Assembly: GCF_048564905.1 (NCBI RefSeq)
Contig: NW_027328740.1
Location: 7,261,292-7,325,291, forward strand
Reading direction: 5' to 3'
Source: Vicugna pacos
Taxonomy: Eukaryota > Chordata > Mammalia > Artiodactyla > Camelidae
DNA length: 64,000 bases
The position numbers and the translations under genes are program-made. How positions within the stretch are numbered: position 1 is the first letter of the stretch; every line of letters begins with the position of its first letter. Below are positions 8,401 to 21,240 of the stretch, piece after piece. The notes under the pieces are model-generated. The model did no database searches, was not told the origin of the DNA, and worked only from the letters and a program-made list of their open reading frames with translations.

Positions 8401-10563
8401 CAGCGAGGACACCAAGTTCGGGCTGCGGGATCATTCCAGCAGGCCCTGATGTGTGACATCCATAGATATGCTTCCACTGGTGTTTCTGTAGACAGAGAAG
8501 CTCTTGGAAGAACTGGTTTCAGTGGGACATTCCCGTGGCACTACAAAGCACAAGCGCACTCACACTCTGCCCTTCTGGAAACCCTACAAAATAACATAGA
8601 GTAGAATGCAGAGCTGAGAACCTTTAGAAGCTCCATTTCCACCAGAGGAAGTGTCCTGTGCTCTTTCAGATTTGTGAGATAAGTGTAATCAAAATGAGGT
8701 TATCCTAATCGAAATAGTATGGGGGGTTCATCACAACACAGGCAACACCAGCAATTGGAGATAGACCAGACAACACACACAGGAACAGGACATGGCATTA
8801 ATGTCTAGGAAAATTTGTCCTCACAGAAATCCCATGCAATTGTGCAGAGCCAAGAGTCTAAAGTTTTCACTTAACCAAGCCCTAGAAGTCTACATTAGAT
8901 ACCTGAAATTACCTGACCAGTAGAGATGAAGAAATACAGTAAAAGGAAAAGGAAGTACCATTTTCAGTTCCAAAGAGATTGAAGGCCCTAAAGATAAGCT
9001 TTCAGACAACTAGACTGCAAAACGCTCTCCAGAGCAAGTATTGAAAATGGAGGTGAGGGAAACACTGAAGTACAACAGTGTCTCAGAATCACAAAAGGCA
9101 GAATACCAGAAAAGGGGAAGAGAAAGCCTAAAGACGAGCCAAATAATATCAGAAAACTCAGTGGATGAGAAAATATCAGGGCTAACATTCCGTCCTAAGC
9201 AGACTAGATATTCCAGAGGGACGCGTGAATGACTTTAAAGACAGGGGAACACAAATCCCTCGGTCAGAAGCACACATAGGAAAGCAAGTGCAAACCAATG
9301 AAAACATTGCTGTTGAATCCTGGTTGAAGACAAGGCATGAAAGAATAAAATTCGCAAGAGTCCCAGATGGAAAAGCAAGAGATAAAGAAACAAACAATGT
9401 TTGAAAAGTGATGTGTAGAAAAATCAGACTGAAACTTGCTGAAAGCCAAGATAGAATCATCTAGGCGAATTCAGGAAGTACACAGCATCCAAAAGAGGTG
9501 GAATCCCAATCGACTTAGCAGCAGCTGTATGATCCAAATCAACAAAGTTCATGAGCATCCCAGAGATTTAAAATGCGCCTGGAGGAAAGCAACATAGTCA
9601 CAAGAGAACCTCCAGAGGGGTTTCAGCTGCTATCTCAGCAGCAATATTGCAGGACAGGGAGGAGTGCCAGGACATAGACCATAGCTTGAATGGCAAAATG
9701 CTGCCATCTAGGGTAGCCTATGCCACATGACCACCATTTCTAATAACAGCAGAGCTAGAGAATGCCACAGACCTGCAAATCTTAAACGAATTCAGCAGTT
9801 CGAAACTTATCCTAAAAGAAAGGTTGAGAATTCTCCCCTGAAGGGATAAGCAGCAAGATGAAATGGAAAGAAGAAAACCCTTATTGGAAATGCAAGAAGA
9901 GCATGAGTGGAAAAGAAGAAACAAGAAGAAGGCAAGGAGGACATCAAAACCCTAAACATGGGAGAGGGAAGCAGGATATCATAGGGGATTGGAAGCACTC
10001 TCTTAAGGGAGTCAGCTTATATGACTCTCTGTTGGAAGCAAACGGAGAGATGCATGGCCTGACGTGGTTGCAAAACAAACGAGAAGCAGACCAAGAAAGA
10101 ATCAAACAAACAAAAAACACTAAAAGGGTAGGGTAACATGAATACTCAAAAGAAATTACTCAAGGTGATGTCAAGGATCATTCAGTACGCTTCGACCCAG
10201 TATCGCGGCTTGAATGTACTCAGCACACCTGTATTCGGAAATCAGAGGCGTGCATTTATATTCGTAAATATTGATTCATATGAGCATATCGTGACCTAAC
10301 CCAAATGCCGATTTGGAATCCAATGGATGCCTAGTCCGTGATATAGACTTGCAAGTCTTCCAACAGGATGAATGAATGCCATATTCTACACTACGTCGAG
10401 AAGAAATGGCACAAGCCTATAACAAGGAAAAGTAGCTCCGCAAAAGTGTACTAAGATCAAAAGAGACAGGCAGTAAAGTGCACATTGGGGATTGTATCAT
10501 TCCTAGGAATTTCAGCCCCCTTGAAACAAATGGATAGATGTCCCGTGAATGCGGGTGTTTCAG
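5283..10563 (+). repeat. Macrosatellite unit 2 (5281 bp)
   Basis: A complete unit with a ten-base A-tract. One G is lost near 7611, which shortens the local plus-strand open frame from 80 to 61 codons. It is identical by eye to unit 3 up to 9956, with the first mismatch at 9957. Its tail from 9512 on is identical to the tail of unit 1. Units 1, 2 and 3 thus share a run produced by a recent one-unit duplication. Confidence 0.97.
8260..8604 (+). other. 114-codon plus-strand frame, no product recognised (unit 2)
   Basis: Open in units 2-6 and 8-12 and shorter in units 1 and 7. The sequence has no recognised domain. Many amino-acid changes separate the copies and it has no sign of a promoter, so I regard it as a chance frame. 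Confidence 0.15.
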
Positions 10564-10681
10564 CAGAAATCAACCGACGGCTATGTATTGCGGGTGTGCC
10601 CATATTACAGGAACAATAGTTTCCCTTAGTGGGTCTCTGTGTACTGTGAACTGTTAGAAAGTTTAAAGACGTGTGAAACAT
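9021..10681 (+). mobile_element. HAL1-like LINE relic (unit 2)
   Basis: Same block as in unit 1. ORF1-like C-terminal stop at 9839-9841. The segment from 9512 on is identical by eye to unit 1. Confidence 0.6.
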
Positions 10682-13600
10682 TCAACTGAAAATGGACACA
10701 CTTCCCTCCGTTGCTACAGTGCATACAGATCTGAACAAAAGGAAAGAGGGAAGAACAAAGGCCCATGGGACGCTAGTGGGTAGAATCACATTTACCTTAG
10801 GAGCCTCTCGTCCGATGCAGCCCCTCCCCCAACACTGACAAGATGCAGCAGCCATTGGGGATGGCAGTTAGCGGTTGGATTCCAGGTGGAATGTTGGTGT
10901 GTACCGCGAGGCTTGTTGTGGCTGGTGGATCGTAGGTAACCGGGCAGAGTTCTGTGGGTGGATCAGTGCGATGGAGGGGCTGCCGCCCTCTGTGGAGCTT
11001 GGCTTAGGTCTTTGGTCCGGGAAGCTGTGTCAGTTCGAGATACTGCTGCTGCCCAAAGACCTGAGTTCACGGGTCAGTTTCCAGAACCTGAAAGGGCAGA
11101 CAGTGGAAGATCTGCCTGTCTTCAGCTTACTGGAGAGGCTCCGAGGTCCTTTCAGACTTGCCCAGTCCTGTTGAAGTCGACTTTATGGGAGACACGAAGA
11201 GAAGCTGGCCGAAAATATGGCTGCACGGATTGAGGAGAGATGCGAACACATTGATGAGAGATGTTCTGCTACAATAGAGAATACTGGCCTGGAGACAGCT
11301 GTAGAGGATAGCAGGCTCGAAAGGCATTCATGAGACATATTGAACCTCGCTGATACTAGCAGAAACATACGGAGGGCCACCGTGGACTGGAGGAAGTTCC
11401 TCAATTCTCTGCTCCAAGAACGGGTCCAAGATCCCTGACGTCTAAAGAGAAGAGATGGCAGAGATGATAAAAACGCTCATGTTCTTGAAAGAGGTCAGAT
11501 AATCCACACGACCCAAGGGGCAATTCCAAGCCATTCAGATCAAAGTGCACCAAGCCCAGGTAAGCCTATTCCCAGCTTTGGGCCTAGCTATCAAGCACAT
11601 GCTCTTCCCTCCCCTCCACTCAGGCATCCATTTTGAGGGATCAGTACCTGAGCTGCAATGAAGCCAGTAAGAGAAGAGCAAGCCCCTCCTAGAATCAGAG
11701 TTCCTCTAGCTTCATCCTCTGTGAACAACAGGGAACCCCATAAAGGTCAAATACTCCCGTATGAAATAGATAGGAATTGAATACTTAGCTCCCACAAAGA
11801 AACGATGGCCTTCCGCTAGATTCAGCAAATGCTGCGTTTATGTCTTCTCTGGGGTGAAGGGAGTGTGGTAAGTGAGGGGAATCCTTGACTGAACTTGAAT
11901 CTGTATTAGGCCTCCGTTTTTCAAGACAGTCTAGGTAAATATTAGAAGTCAGATAGTGAACGGAACTGTAAAAGTCGCCAATGACATGAAAGACACAGCT
12001 TATGTGGACCGTCTTTCAATTGAGTCAAGCCCCCGGGGGCAATCTATCATGGGGGTGCAGACTTGGTTGCATTCAAGTGCTTTACCCAACATGATCGGAT
12101 GATTAAGCGTTCTCATCACTGATAGAAGAACACCTGGTTCTCAGTAGCCTAGCAGAGCTGCAGCAGGGTTCTCATAGCTATAATGCCTCTAGGTTCTTTG
12201 GATTCAAAGCTAAATGTATATATTTAGTTCGTTTTCTCTTGTATTTTCCTTGAGAGGGATGTTACACCTTGAAATGCCAACATTGACCAGTAGGTGTCAT
12301 CGGGAGTAAAGGGCACCACATGCACAAGTGAATCCAAGCTTGGGGGTTATTTCATGTTTCCATTAGTTATTTCATGGTTCCTGTTGGTTTCGGAGGCTTC
12401 AACAGTAAAGAGTTGACATGACCCCTTTAATAGTTCGGACTGCTAGTTTGCATTCTATCTGTCTATGTTTTCCTTAGAGCTGACAAAATGTTACCGAAAT
12501 TGACAAGTCTGGCTTCTAGGTCGATTTAGTATGTTTCAGAAACTAACTTCATTTTCGTATAACTCCCAAAACATTTATATAAATTCTATTAAATTTTTAA
12601 AGACTGCAAATGAGATATCAACACAATGTCAAATCTGGAGTCTTCAGACTATCCCTCCCACCACGGCTGTATAGAAACAAAGAGATAAAAAAAAAATCAC
12701 ATTTCTGTGAAATGTATCTGGAAAGTGTTGATTCATCGATGCCCAGTTGACAGAGAAGCAGTGAAACCTGCGCTCACTCGCTCCCATGAACACAGCAATG
12801 GAAACATCCACTCACCCAGCCCTTGGCACAGGACACTTGCCGAAGAGAGGTCTGTTACTTCCAAAGACAGGATGAGGCCTCAGAACACCTGAAGCAGGAG
12901 AAGGAAAAGCAGGGAATGGATACCAGTGCATGGTCTGAGCCCTGTTGATGGAGCAGTAAAGGTGAAACTCTCTTTAACGTGGACGCACACTCTCAAGCGG
13001 ACAGGAGACATGGGATTGAAGGTGATGCGCTGAGTGTTAGAAGAGTGCACAGCAGATGCTTGGCTGATAGAACTCAAAGAATCCAGTGCAAAATATCCCC
13101 ACAGTTGATTCTGAGACCAAGCTCCGAGCTGCCAAATTTGAGGTAGCAGAGGCAGCGTTCAGGGAGGGATAGGGCTACGGATGATGGCACAAGCTGAGTC
13201 TCAGGGATCTGGAGTGCGTTGTGGGATGTGGTGGGTCCTATCAAGAGAGCAAACCGACCTGTGACCCCAATGAGCAAGCAACCACCCTGGCGCGCGCAGT
13301 TGAAATTATCGATATGTCCCATGGCCACACCCAGTGCATCTGCAGGACCAGAGACCAATTTGGCATTTTGCCAATAGAGCATGTGTGGGGCTGAATCAGA
13401 GATATTGTGCATCGGGTCTGAGGGATCCAGGGGGCCTTGGGTTTGAATTCAGAATGAAAAGCCTTAGGATCTGCTACATTCATAACCTGGGCTGTGATTA
13501 TGGTTTGGTTTGAGGCACAGGATGTGCAACAGCTCTGTGGTTGCCTTCGTGCACCCGTGCCACAAGGATGAGAGGACAAGGAAGTGTGGTCCAAGACCAC

Positions 13601-15844
13601 AGCGTGAGAAGAGGAAGGATTTCCTTCAGTTTATCTCTCAAAAGCGGATGCTACATTTTGGATGGCACCGGCACGGTTCGGCAGCGAGGACACCAAGTTC
13701 GGGCTGCGGGATCATTCCAGCAGGCCCTGATGTGTGACATCCATAGATATGCTTCCACTGGTGTTTCTGTAGACAGAGAAGCTCTTGGAAGAACTGGTTT
13801 CAGTGGGACATTCCCGTGGCACTACAAAGCACAAGCGCACTCACACTCTGCCCTTCTGGAAACCCTACAAAATAACATAGAGTAGAATGCAGAGCTGAGA
13901 ACCTTTAGAAGCTCCATTTCCACCAGAGGAAGTGTCCTGTGCTCTTTCAGATTTGTGAGATAAGTGTAATCAAAATGAGGTTATCCTAATCGAAATAGTA
14001 TGGGGGGTTCATCACAACACAGGCAACACCAGCAATTGGAGATAGACCAGACAACACACACAGGAACAGGACATGGCATTAATGTCTAGGAAAATTTGTC
14101 CTCACAGAAATCCCATGCAATTGTGCAGAGCCAAGAGTCTAAAGTTTTCACTTAACCAAGCCCTAGAAGTCTACATTAGATACCTGAAATTACCTGACCA
14201 GTAGAGATGAAGAAATACAGTAAAAGGAAAAGGAAGTACCATTTTCAGTTCCAAAGAGATTGAAGGCCCTAAAGATAAGCTTTCAGACAACTAGACTGCA
14301 AAACGCTCTCCAGAGCAAGTATTGAAAATGGAGGTGAGGGAAACACTGAAGTACAACAGTGTCTCAGAATCACAAAAGGCAGAATACCAGAAAAGGGGAA
14401 GAGAAAGCCTAAAGACGAGCCAAATAATATCAGAAAACTCAGTGGATGAGAAAATATCAGGGCTAACATTCCGTCCTAAGCAGACTAGATATTCCAGAGG
14501 GACGCGTGAATGACTTTAAAGACAGGGGAACACAAATCCCTCGGTCAGAAGCACACATAGGAAAGCAAGTGCAAACCAATGAAAACATTGCTGTTGAATC
14601 CTGGTTGAAGACAAGGCATGAAAGAATAAAATTCGCAAGAGTCCCAGATGGAAAAGCAAGAGATAAAGAAACAAACAATGTTTGAAAAGTGATGTGTAGA
14701 AAAATCAGACTGAAACTTGCTGAAAGCCAAGATAGAATCATCTAGGCGAATTCAGGAAGTACACAGCATCCAAAAGAGGTGGAATCCCAATCGACTTAGC
14801 AGCAGCTGTATGATCCAAATCAACAAAGTTCATGAGCATCCCAGAGATTTAAAATGCGCCTGGAGGAAAGCAACATAGTCACAAGAGAACCTCCAGAGGG
14901 GTTTCAGCTGCTATCTCAGCAGCAATATTGCAGGACAGGGAGGAGTGCCAGGACATAGACCATAGCTTGAATGGCAAAATGCTGCCATCTAGGGTAGCCT
15001 ATGCCACATGACCACCATTTCTAATAACAGCAGAGCTAGAGAATGCCACAGACCTGCAAATCTTAAACGAATTCAGCAGTTCGAAACTTATCCTAAAAGA
15101 AAGGTTGAGAATTCTCCCCTGAAGGGATAAGCAGCAAGATGAAATGGAAAGAAGAAAACCCTTATTGGAAATGCAAGAAGAGCATGAGTGGAAAAGAAGA
15201 AACAAGAAGAAGGCAAGGAGGACATCAAAACCCTAAAGATGGGAGAGGGAAGCAGGATATCATAGGGGATTGGAAGCACTCTCTTAAGGGAGTCAGCTTA
15301 TATGACTCTCTGTTGGAAGCAAACGGAGAGATGCATGGCCTGACGTGTATGCAAAACAAACGAGAAGCAGACCAAGAAAGAATCAAACAAACAAAAAACA
15401 CTAAAAGGGTAGGGTAACATGAATATTCAAAAGAAATTACTCAAGGTGATGTCAAGGATTATTCAGTACGCTTCGACCCAGTATCGCGGCTTGAATGTAC
15501 TCAGCACACCTGTATTCGGAAATCAGAGGCGTGCATTTATATTCGTAAATATTGATTCATATGAGCATATCGTGACCTAACCCAAATACCGATTTGGAAT
15601 CCAATGGATGCCTAGTCCGTGATATAGACTTGCAAGTCTTCCAACAGGATGAATGAATGCCATATTCTACACTACGTCGAGAAGAAATGGCACAAGCCTA
15701 TAACAAGGAAAAGTAGCTCCGCAAAAGTGTACTAAGATCAAAAGAGACAGGCAGTAAAGTGCACATTGGGGATTGTATCATTCCTAGGAATTTCAGCCCC
15801 CTTGAAACAAATGGATAGATGTCCCGTGAATGCGGGTGTTTCAG
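10564..15844 (+). repeat. Macrosatellite unit 3 (5281 bp)
   Basis: A near-exact copy of unit 2 for its first 4.67 kb, including the one-base loss near 12892. From 15238 on it carries about five changes against unit 2. One of these, within the GACGTGTATGC string near 15343, is shared with unit 4. The switch point near 15238 looks like the right edge of the recent duplication. Confidence 0.97.
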
Positions 15845-15962
15845 CAGAAATCAACCGACGGCTATGTATTGCGGGTGTGCCCATATTACAGGAACAATAG
15901 TTTCCCTTAGTGGGTCTCTGTGTACTGTGAACTGTTAGAAAGTTTAAAGACGTGTGAAACAT
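14302..15962 (+). mobile_element. HAL1-like LINE relic (unit 3)
   Basis: Identical by eye to the unit 2 copy up to 15237, then a handful of changes in the 3' non-coding part. Confidence 0.6.
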
Positions 15963-18900
15963 TCAACTGAAAATGGACACACTTCCCTCCGTTGCTACAG
16001 TGCATACAGATCTGAACAAAAGGAAAGAGGGAAGAAGAAAGGCCCATGGGACGCTAGTGGGTAGAATCACATTTACCTTAGGAGCCTCTCGTCCGATGCA
16101 GCCCCTCCCCCAACACTGACAAGATGCAGCAGCCATTGGGGATGACAGTAGGCAGTTGGATTCCAGGTGGAATGTTGGTGTGTACCGCGAGGCTTGTTGT
16201 GGCTGGTGGATCCTAGGTAACCGGGCAGAGTTCTGTGGGTGGATCAGTGCGATGGAGGGGCTGCCGCCCTCTGTGGAGCTTGGCTTAGGTCTTTGGTCCG
16301 GGAAGCTGTGTCATTTCGAGATACTGCTGCTGCCCAAAGACCTGAGTTCACGGGTCAGTTTCCAGAACCTGAAAGGGCAGACAGTGGAAGATCTGCCTGT
16401 CTTCAGCTTACTGGAGAGGCTCCGAGGTCCTTTCAGACTTGCCCAGTCCTGTTGAAGTCGACTTTATGGGAGACACGAAGAGAAGCTGGCCGAAAATATG
16501 GGGGCACGGATTGAGGAGAGATGCGAACACATTGATGAGAGATGTTCTGCTACAATAGAGAATACTGGCCTGGAGACAGCTGTAGAGGATAGCAGGCTCG
16601 TAAGGCATTCATGAGACATATTGAACCTCGCTGATACTAGCAGAAACATACGGAGGGCCACCGTGGACTGGAGGAAGTTCCTCAATTCTCTGCTCCAAGA
16701 ACGGGTCCAAGATCCCTGACGTCTAAAGAGAAGAGATGGCAGAGATGATAAAAACGCTCATGTTCTTGAAAGAGGTCAGATAATCCACACGACCCAAGGG
16801 GCAATTCCAAGCCATTCAGATCAAAGTGCACCAAGCCCAGGTAAGCCTATTCCCAGCTTTGGGCCTAGCTATCAAGCACATGCTCTTCCCTCCCCTCCAC
16901 TCAGGCATCCATTTTGAGGGATCAGTACCTGAGCTGCAATGAAGCCAGTAAGAGAAGAGCAAGCCCCTCCTAGAATCAGAGTTCCTCTAGCTTCATCCTC
17001 TGTGAACAACAGGGAACCCCATAAAGGTCAAATACTCCCGTATGAAATAGATAGGAATTGAATACTTAGCTCCCACAAAGAAACGATGGCCTTCCGCTAG
17101 ATTCAGCAAATGCTGCGTTTATGTCTTCTCTGGGGTGAAGGGAGTGTGGTAAGTGAGGGGAATCCTTGACTGAACTTGAATCTGTATTAGGCCTCCGTTT
17201 TTCAAGACAGTCTAGGTAAATATTAGAAGTCAGATAGTGAACGGAACTGTAAAAGTCGCCAATGACATGAAAGACACAGCTTATGTGGACCGTCTTTCAA
17301 TTGAGTCAAGCCCCCGGGGGCAATCTATCATGGGGGTGCAGACTTGGTTGCATTCAAGTGCTTTACCCAACATGATCGGATGATTAAGCGTTCTCATTAC
17401 TGATAGAAGAACACCTGGTTCTCAGTAGCCTAGCATAGCTGCAGCAGGGTTCTCATAGCTATAATGCCTCTAGGTTCTTTGGATTCAAAGATAAATGTAT
17501 ATATTTAGTTCGTTTTCTCTTGTATTTTCCTTGAGAGGGATGTTACACCTTGAAATGCCAACATTGACCAGTAGGTGTCATCGGGAGTAAAGGGCACCAC
17601 ATGCACAAGTGAATCCAAGCTTGGGGGTTATTTCATGTTTCCATTAGTTATTTCATGGTTCCTGTTGGTTTCGGAGGCTTCCACAGTAAAGAGTTGACAT
17701 GACCCCTGTAACAGTTCAGACTGCTAGTTTGCATTCTCTCTGTCTATGTTTTCCTTAGAGCTGACAAAATGTTACTGAAATTGACAAGTCTGGCTTCTAG
17801 GTCGATTTAGTATGTTTCAGAAACTAACTTCATTTTCGTATAACTCCCAAAACATTTATATAAATTCTATTAAATTTTTAAAGACTGCAAATGAGAGATC
17901 AACACAATGTCAAAACTGGAGTCTTCGGACAATCCCTCCCACCACGGCTGTATAGAAACTAAGAGATAAAAAAAAATCACATTTATGTGAAATGTATCTG
18001 GAAAGTGTTGATTCATCGATGCCCAGTTGACAGAGAAGCAGTGCAACCTGCGCTCACTCGCTCCCATGAACACAGCAATGGAAACATCCACTCACCCAGC
18101 CCTTGGCACAGGACACTTGCCGAAGAGAGGTCTGTTACTTCCAAAGACAGGATGAGGCCTCAGAACACCTGGAAGCAGGAGAAAGAAAAGCAGGGAATAG
18201 ATACCAGTGCATGGTCTAAGCCCTGTTGATGGAGCAGTAAAGGTGAAACTCTCTTTAACTTGGACGCACACTCTCAAGCGGACAGGAGACATGGGATTGA
18301 AGGTGATGCGCTGAGTGTTAGAAGAGTGCACAGCAGATGCTTGGCTGACAGAACTCAGAGAATCCAGTGCAAAATATCCCCACAGTTGATTCTGAGAACA
18401 AGCTCCGAGCTGCCAAATTTGAGGTAGCAGAGGCAGCGTTCAGGGAGGGATAGGGCTACGGATGATGGCACACGCTGAGTCTCAGGGATCTGGAGTGCGT
18501 TGTGGGATGTGGTGGGTCCTATCAAGAGATCAAACCGAACTGGGACCCCAATGATCAAGCAACCACCCTGGCGCGCGCAGTTGAAATTATCGATATGTCC
18601 CATGGCCACACCCAGTGCATCTGCAGGACCAGAGACCAATTTGGCATTTTGCCAATAGAGCATGTGTGGGGCTGAATCAGAGATATTGTGCATCGGGTCT
18701 GAGGGATCCAGGGGGCCTTGGGTTTGAATTCAGAATGAAAAGCCTTAGGATCTGCTACATTCATAACCTGGGCTGTGATTATGGTTTGGTTTGAGGCACA
18801 GGATGTGCAACAGCTCTGTGGTTGCCTTCGTGCACTCGTGCCATAAGGATGAGAGGACAAGGAAGTGTGGTCCAAGACAACAGCGTGAGAAGAGGAAGGA

Positions 18901-21122
18901 TTTCCTTCAGTTTATCTCTCAAAAGCGGATGCTACATTTTGGATGGCACCGGCAAGGTTCGGCAGCGAGGACACCAAGTTCGGGCTGCGGGATCATTCCA
19001 GCAGGCCCTGATGTGTGACATCCATAGATATGCTTCCACTGGTGTTTCTGTAGACAGAGAAGCTCTTGGAAGAACTGGATTCAGTGGGACATTCCCGTGG
19101 CACTACAAAGCACAAGCGCACTCACACTCTGCTCTTCTGGAAACACTCCAAAATAACATAGAGTAGAATACAGATCTAAGAACCTTTAGAAGCTCCATTT
19201 CCACCAGAGGATGTGTCCTGTGCTCTTTCAGATTTTTGAGACAACCGTAATCAAATTGAGGTTATCCTAATCGAAATAGTATGGGGTGTTCATCACAACA
19301 AAGGCAACACCAGCAATTGGAGATAGACCAGACAACACACACAGGAACAGGACATGGCATCAATGTCTAGGAAAATTTGTCCTCATAGAAATCCCATGCA
19401 ATTGTGCAGAGCCAAGAGTCTAAAGTTTTCACATAACCAAGCCCTAGAAGTCTACATTAGATACCTGAAATTACCTGACCAGTAGAGATGAAGAAATACA
19501 GTAAAAGGAAAAGGAAGTACCATTTTCAGTTCCCAAGAGATTGAAGGCCCTAAAGATAAGCTTTCAGACAACTAGACTGCAAAACGCTCTCCAGAGCAAG
19601 TATTGAAAATGGAGGTGAGGGAAACACTGAAGAACAACAGTGTCTCAGAATCACAAAAGGCAGAATACCAGAAAAGGGGAAGAGAAAGCCTAAAGACGAG
19701 CCAAATAATATCGGAAAACTCAGTGGATGAGAAAATATCACGGCTAACATTCCGTCCTAAGCAGACTAGATATTGCAGAAGGACGCGTGAATGACATTGA
19801 AGACAGGGGAACACAAATCCCTCGGTCAGAAGCACACATAGGAAAGCAAGTGCCAACCAATGAAAACATTGCTGTTGAATCCTGGTTGAAGACAAGGCAT
19901 GAAAGACTAAAATTCGAAAGAGTCCCAGATGGAAAAGCAAGAGATAAAGAAACAACAATGTTTGAAAGTTTATGTGTAGAAAAATCAGATTGAAACTTGC
20001 TGAAAGCCAAGATAGAATCATCTAGGCGAATTCAGGAAGTACACAGCGTCCAAAAGAGGTGGAATCCCAATAGACTTAGCAGCAGCTGTATGATCCAAAT
20101 CAACAAAGTTCATGAGCATCCCAGTGATTTAAAATGCGCCTGGAGGAAAGCAACATAGTCACAAGAGAACCTCCAGAGGGTTTCAGCTGCTATCTCAGCA
20201 GCAATATTGCAGGACAGGGAGGAGTGCCAGGACATAGACCATAGCTTGAATGGCAAAATGCTGCCATCTAGGGTAGCCTATGCCACATGACCACCATTTC
20301 TAATAACAGCAGAGCTAGAGAATGCCACAGACCTGCAAATCTTAAAAGAATTCAGCAGTTCGAAACTTATCCTAAAAGAAAGGTTGAGAATTCTCCCCTG
20401 AAGGTATAAGCAGCAAGATGAAATGGAAAGAAGAAAACCCTTAATGGAAATGCAAGAAGAGCATGAGTGGAAAAGAAGAAACAAGAAGAAGGCAAGGAGG
20501 ACATCAAAACCCTAAAGATGAGAGAGGGAAGCAGGAAATCATAGGGGATTGGAAGCACTATCTTAAGGGAGTCAGCTTATATGACTCTCTGTTGGAAGCA
20601 AACGGAGAGATGCATGGCCTGACGTGTATGCAAAACAAACGAGAAGCAGACCAAGAAAGAATTAAACGAACAAACAACACAAAAGAGTAGGGTAACATGA
20701 ATACTCAAAAGAAATTACTCAAAGTAATGTCAAGGATCATTCAGTACGCATCGACCCAGTATCGCGGCTTGAATATACTCAGCACACCTGTATTCAGAAA
20801 TCAGAGGCGTGCATTTATATTCGTAAATATTGATTCATAGGAGCATATCGTGACCTAACCCAAATGCCGATTTGGAATCCAATGGATTCCTAGTCCGTGA
20901 TATAGACTTGCAAGTCTTCCAACAGGATGAATGAATGCCATCTTCTACACTACGTCGAGAAGAAATGGCACAAGCCTATAACAAGGAAAAGTAGCTCCGC
21001 AAAAGTGTACTAAGAACAAAAGAGACAGGCAGTAAAGTGCACATTGGGGATTGTATCATTCCTAGGAATTTCAGCCCCGTTGAAACAAATGGATAGATGT
21101 CCCGTGAATGCGGGTGTTTCAG
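15845..21122 (+). repeat. Macrosatellite unit 4 (5278 bp)
   Basis: One of the two shortest copies. The A-tract is nine bases, one G is missing from the GGGG run near 20178, and one A is missing near 19953. The last loss happens to open a 68-codon plus-strand frame across the LINE ORF1 relic at 19787-19993. The unit keeps the left-zone alleles, for example CGTCCGATG in the leader and CTGCGTTTATG about 1.26 kb into the unit, but has many private substitutions, so it is a boundary type between the left and right zones. Confidence 0.97.
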
Positions 21123-21240
21123 CAGAAATCAACCGACGGCTATGTATTGCAGGTGTGCCCAAATTACAGGAACAATAGTTTCCCTTAGTGGGTCTCTGTG
21201 TACTGTGAACTGTTAGAAAGTTTAAAGACGTGTGAAACAT
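19583..21240 (+). mobile_element. HAL1-like LINE relic (unit 4)
   Basis: A one-base loss near 19953 leaves the central ORF1 part open for 68 codons (19787-19993). It reads through ERLKFERVPDGKARDKET into TMFESLCVEKSD, the clearest match to the L1 ORF1 pattern GVPEG...ENLFEE in the window. This is chance reopening in one copy, not an active element. Confidence 0.62.
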
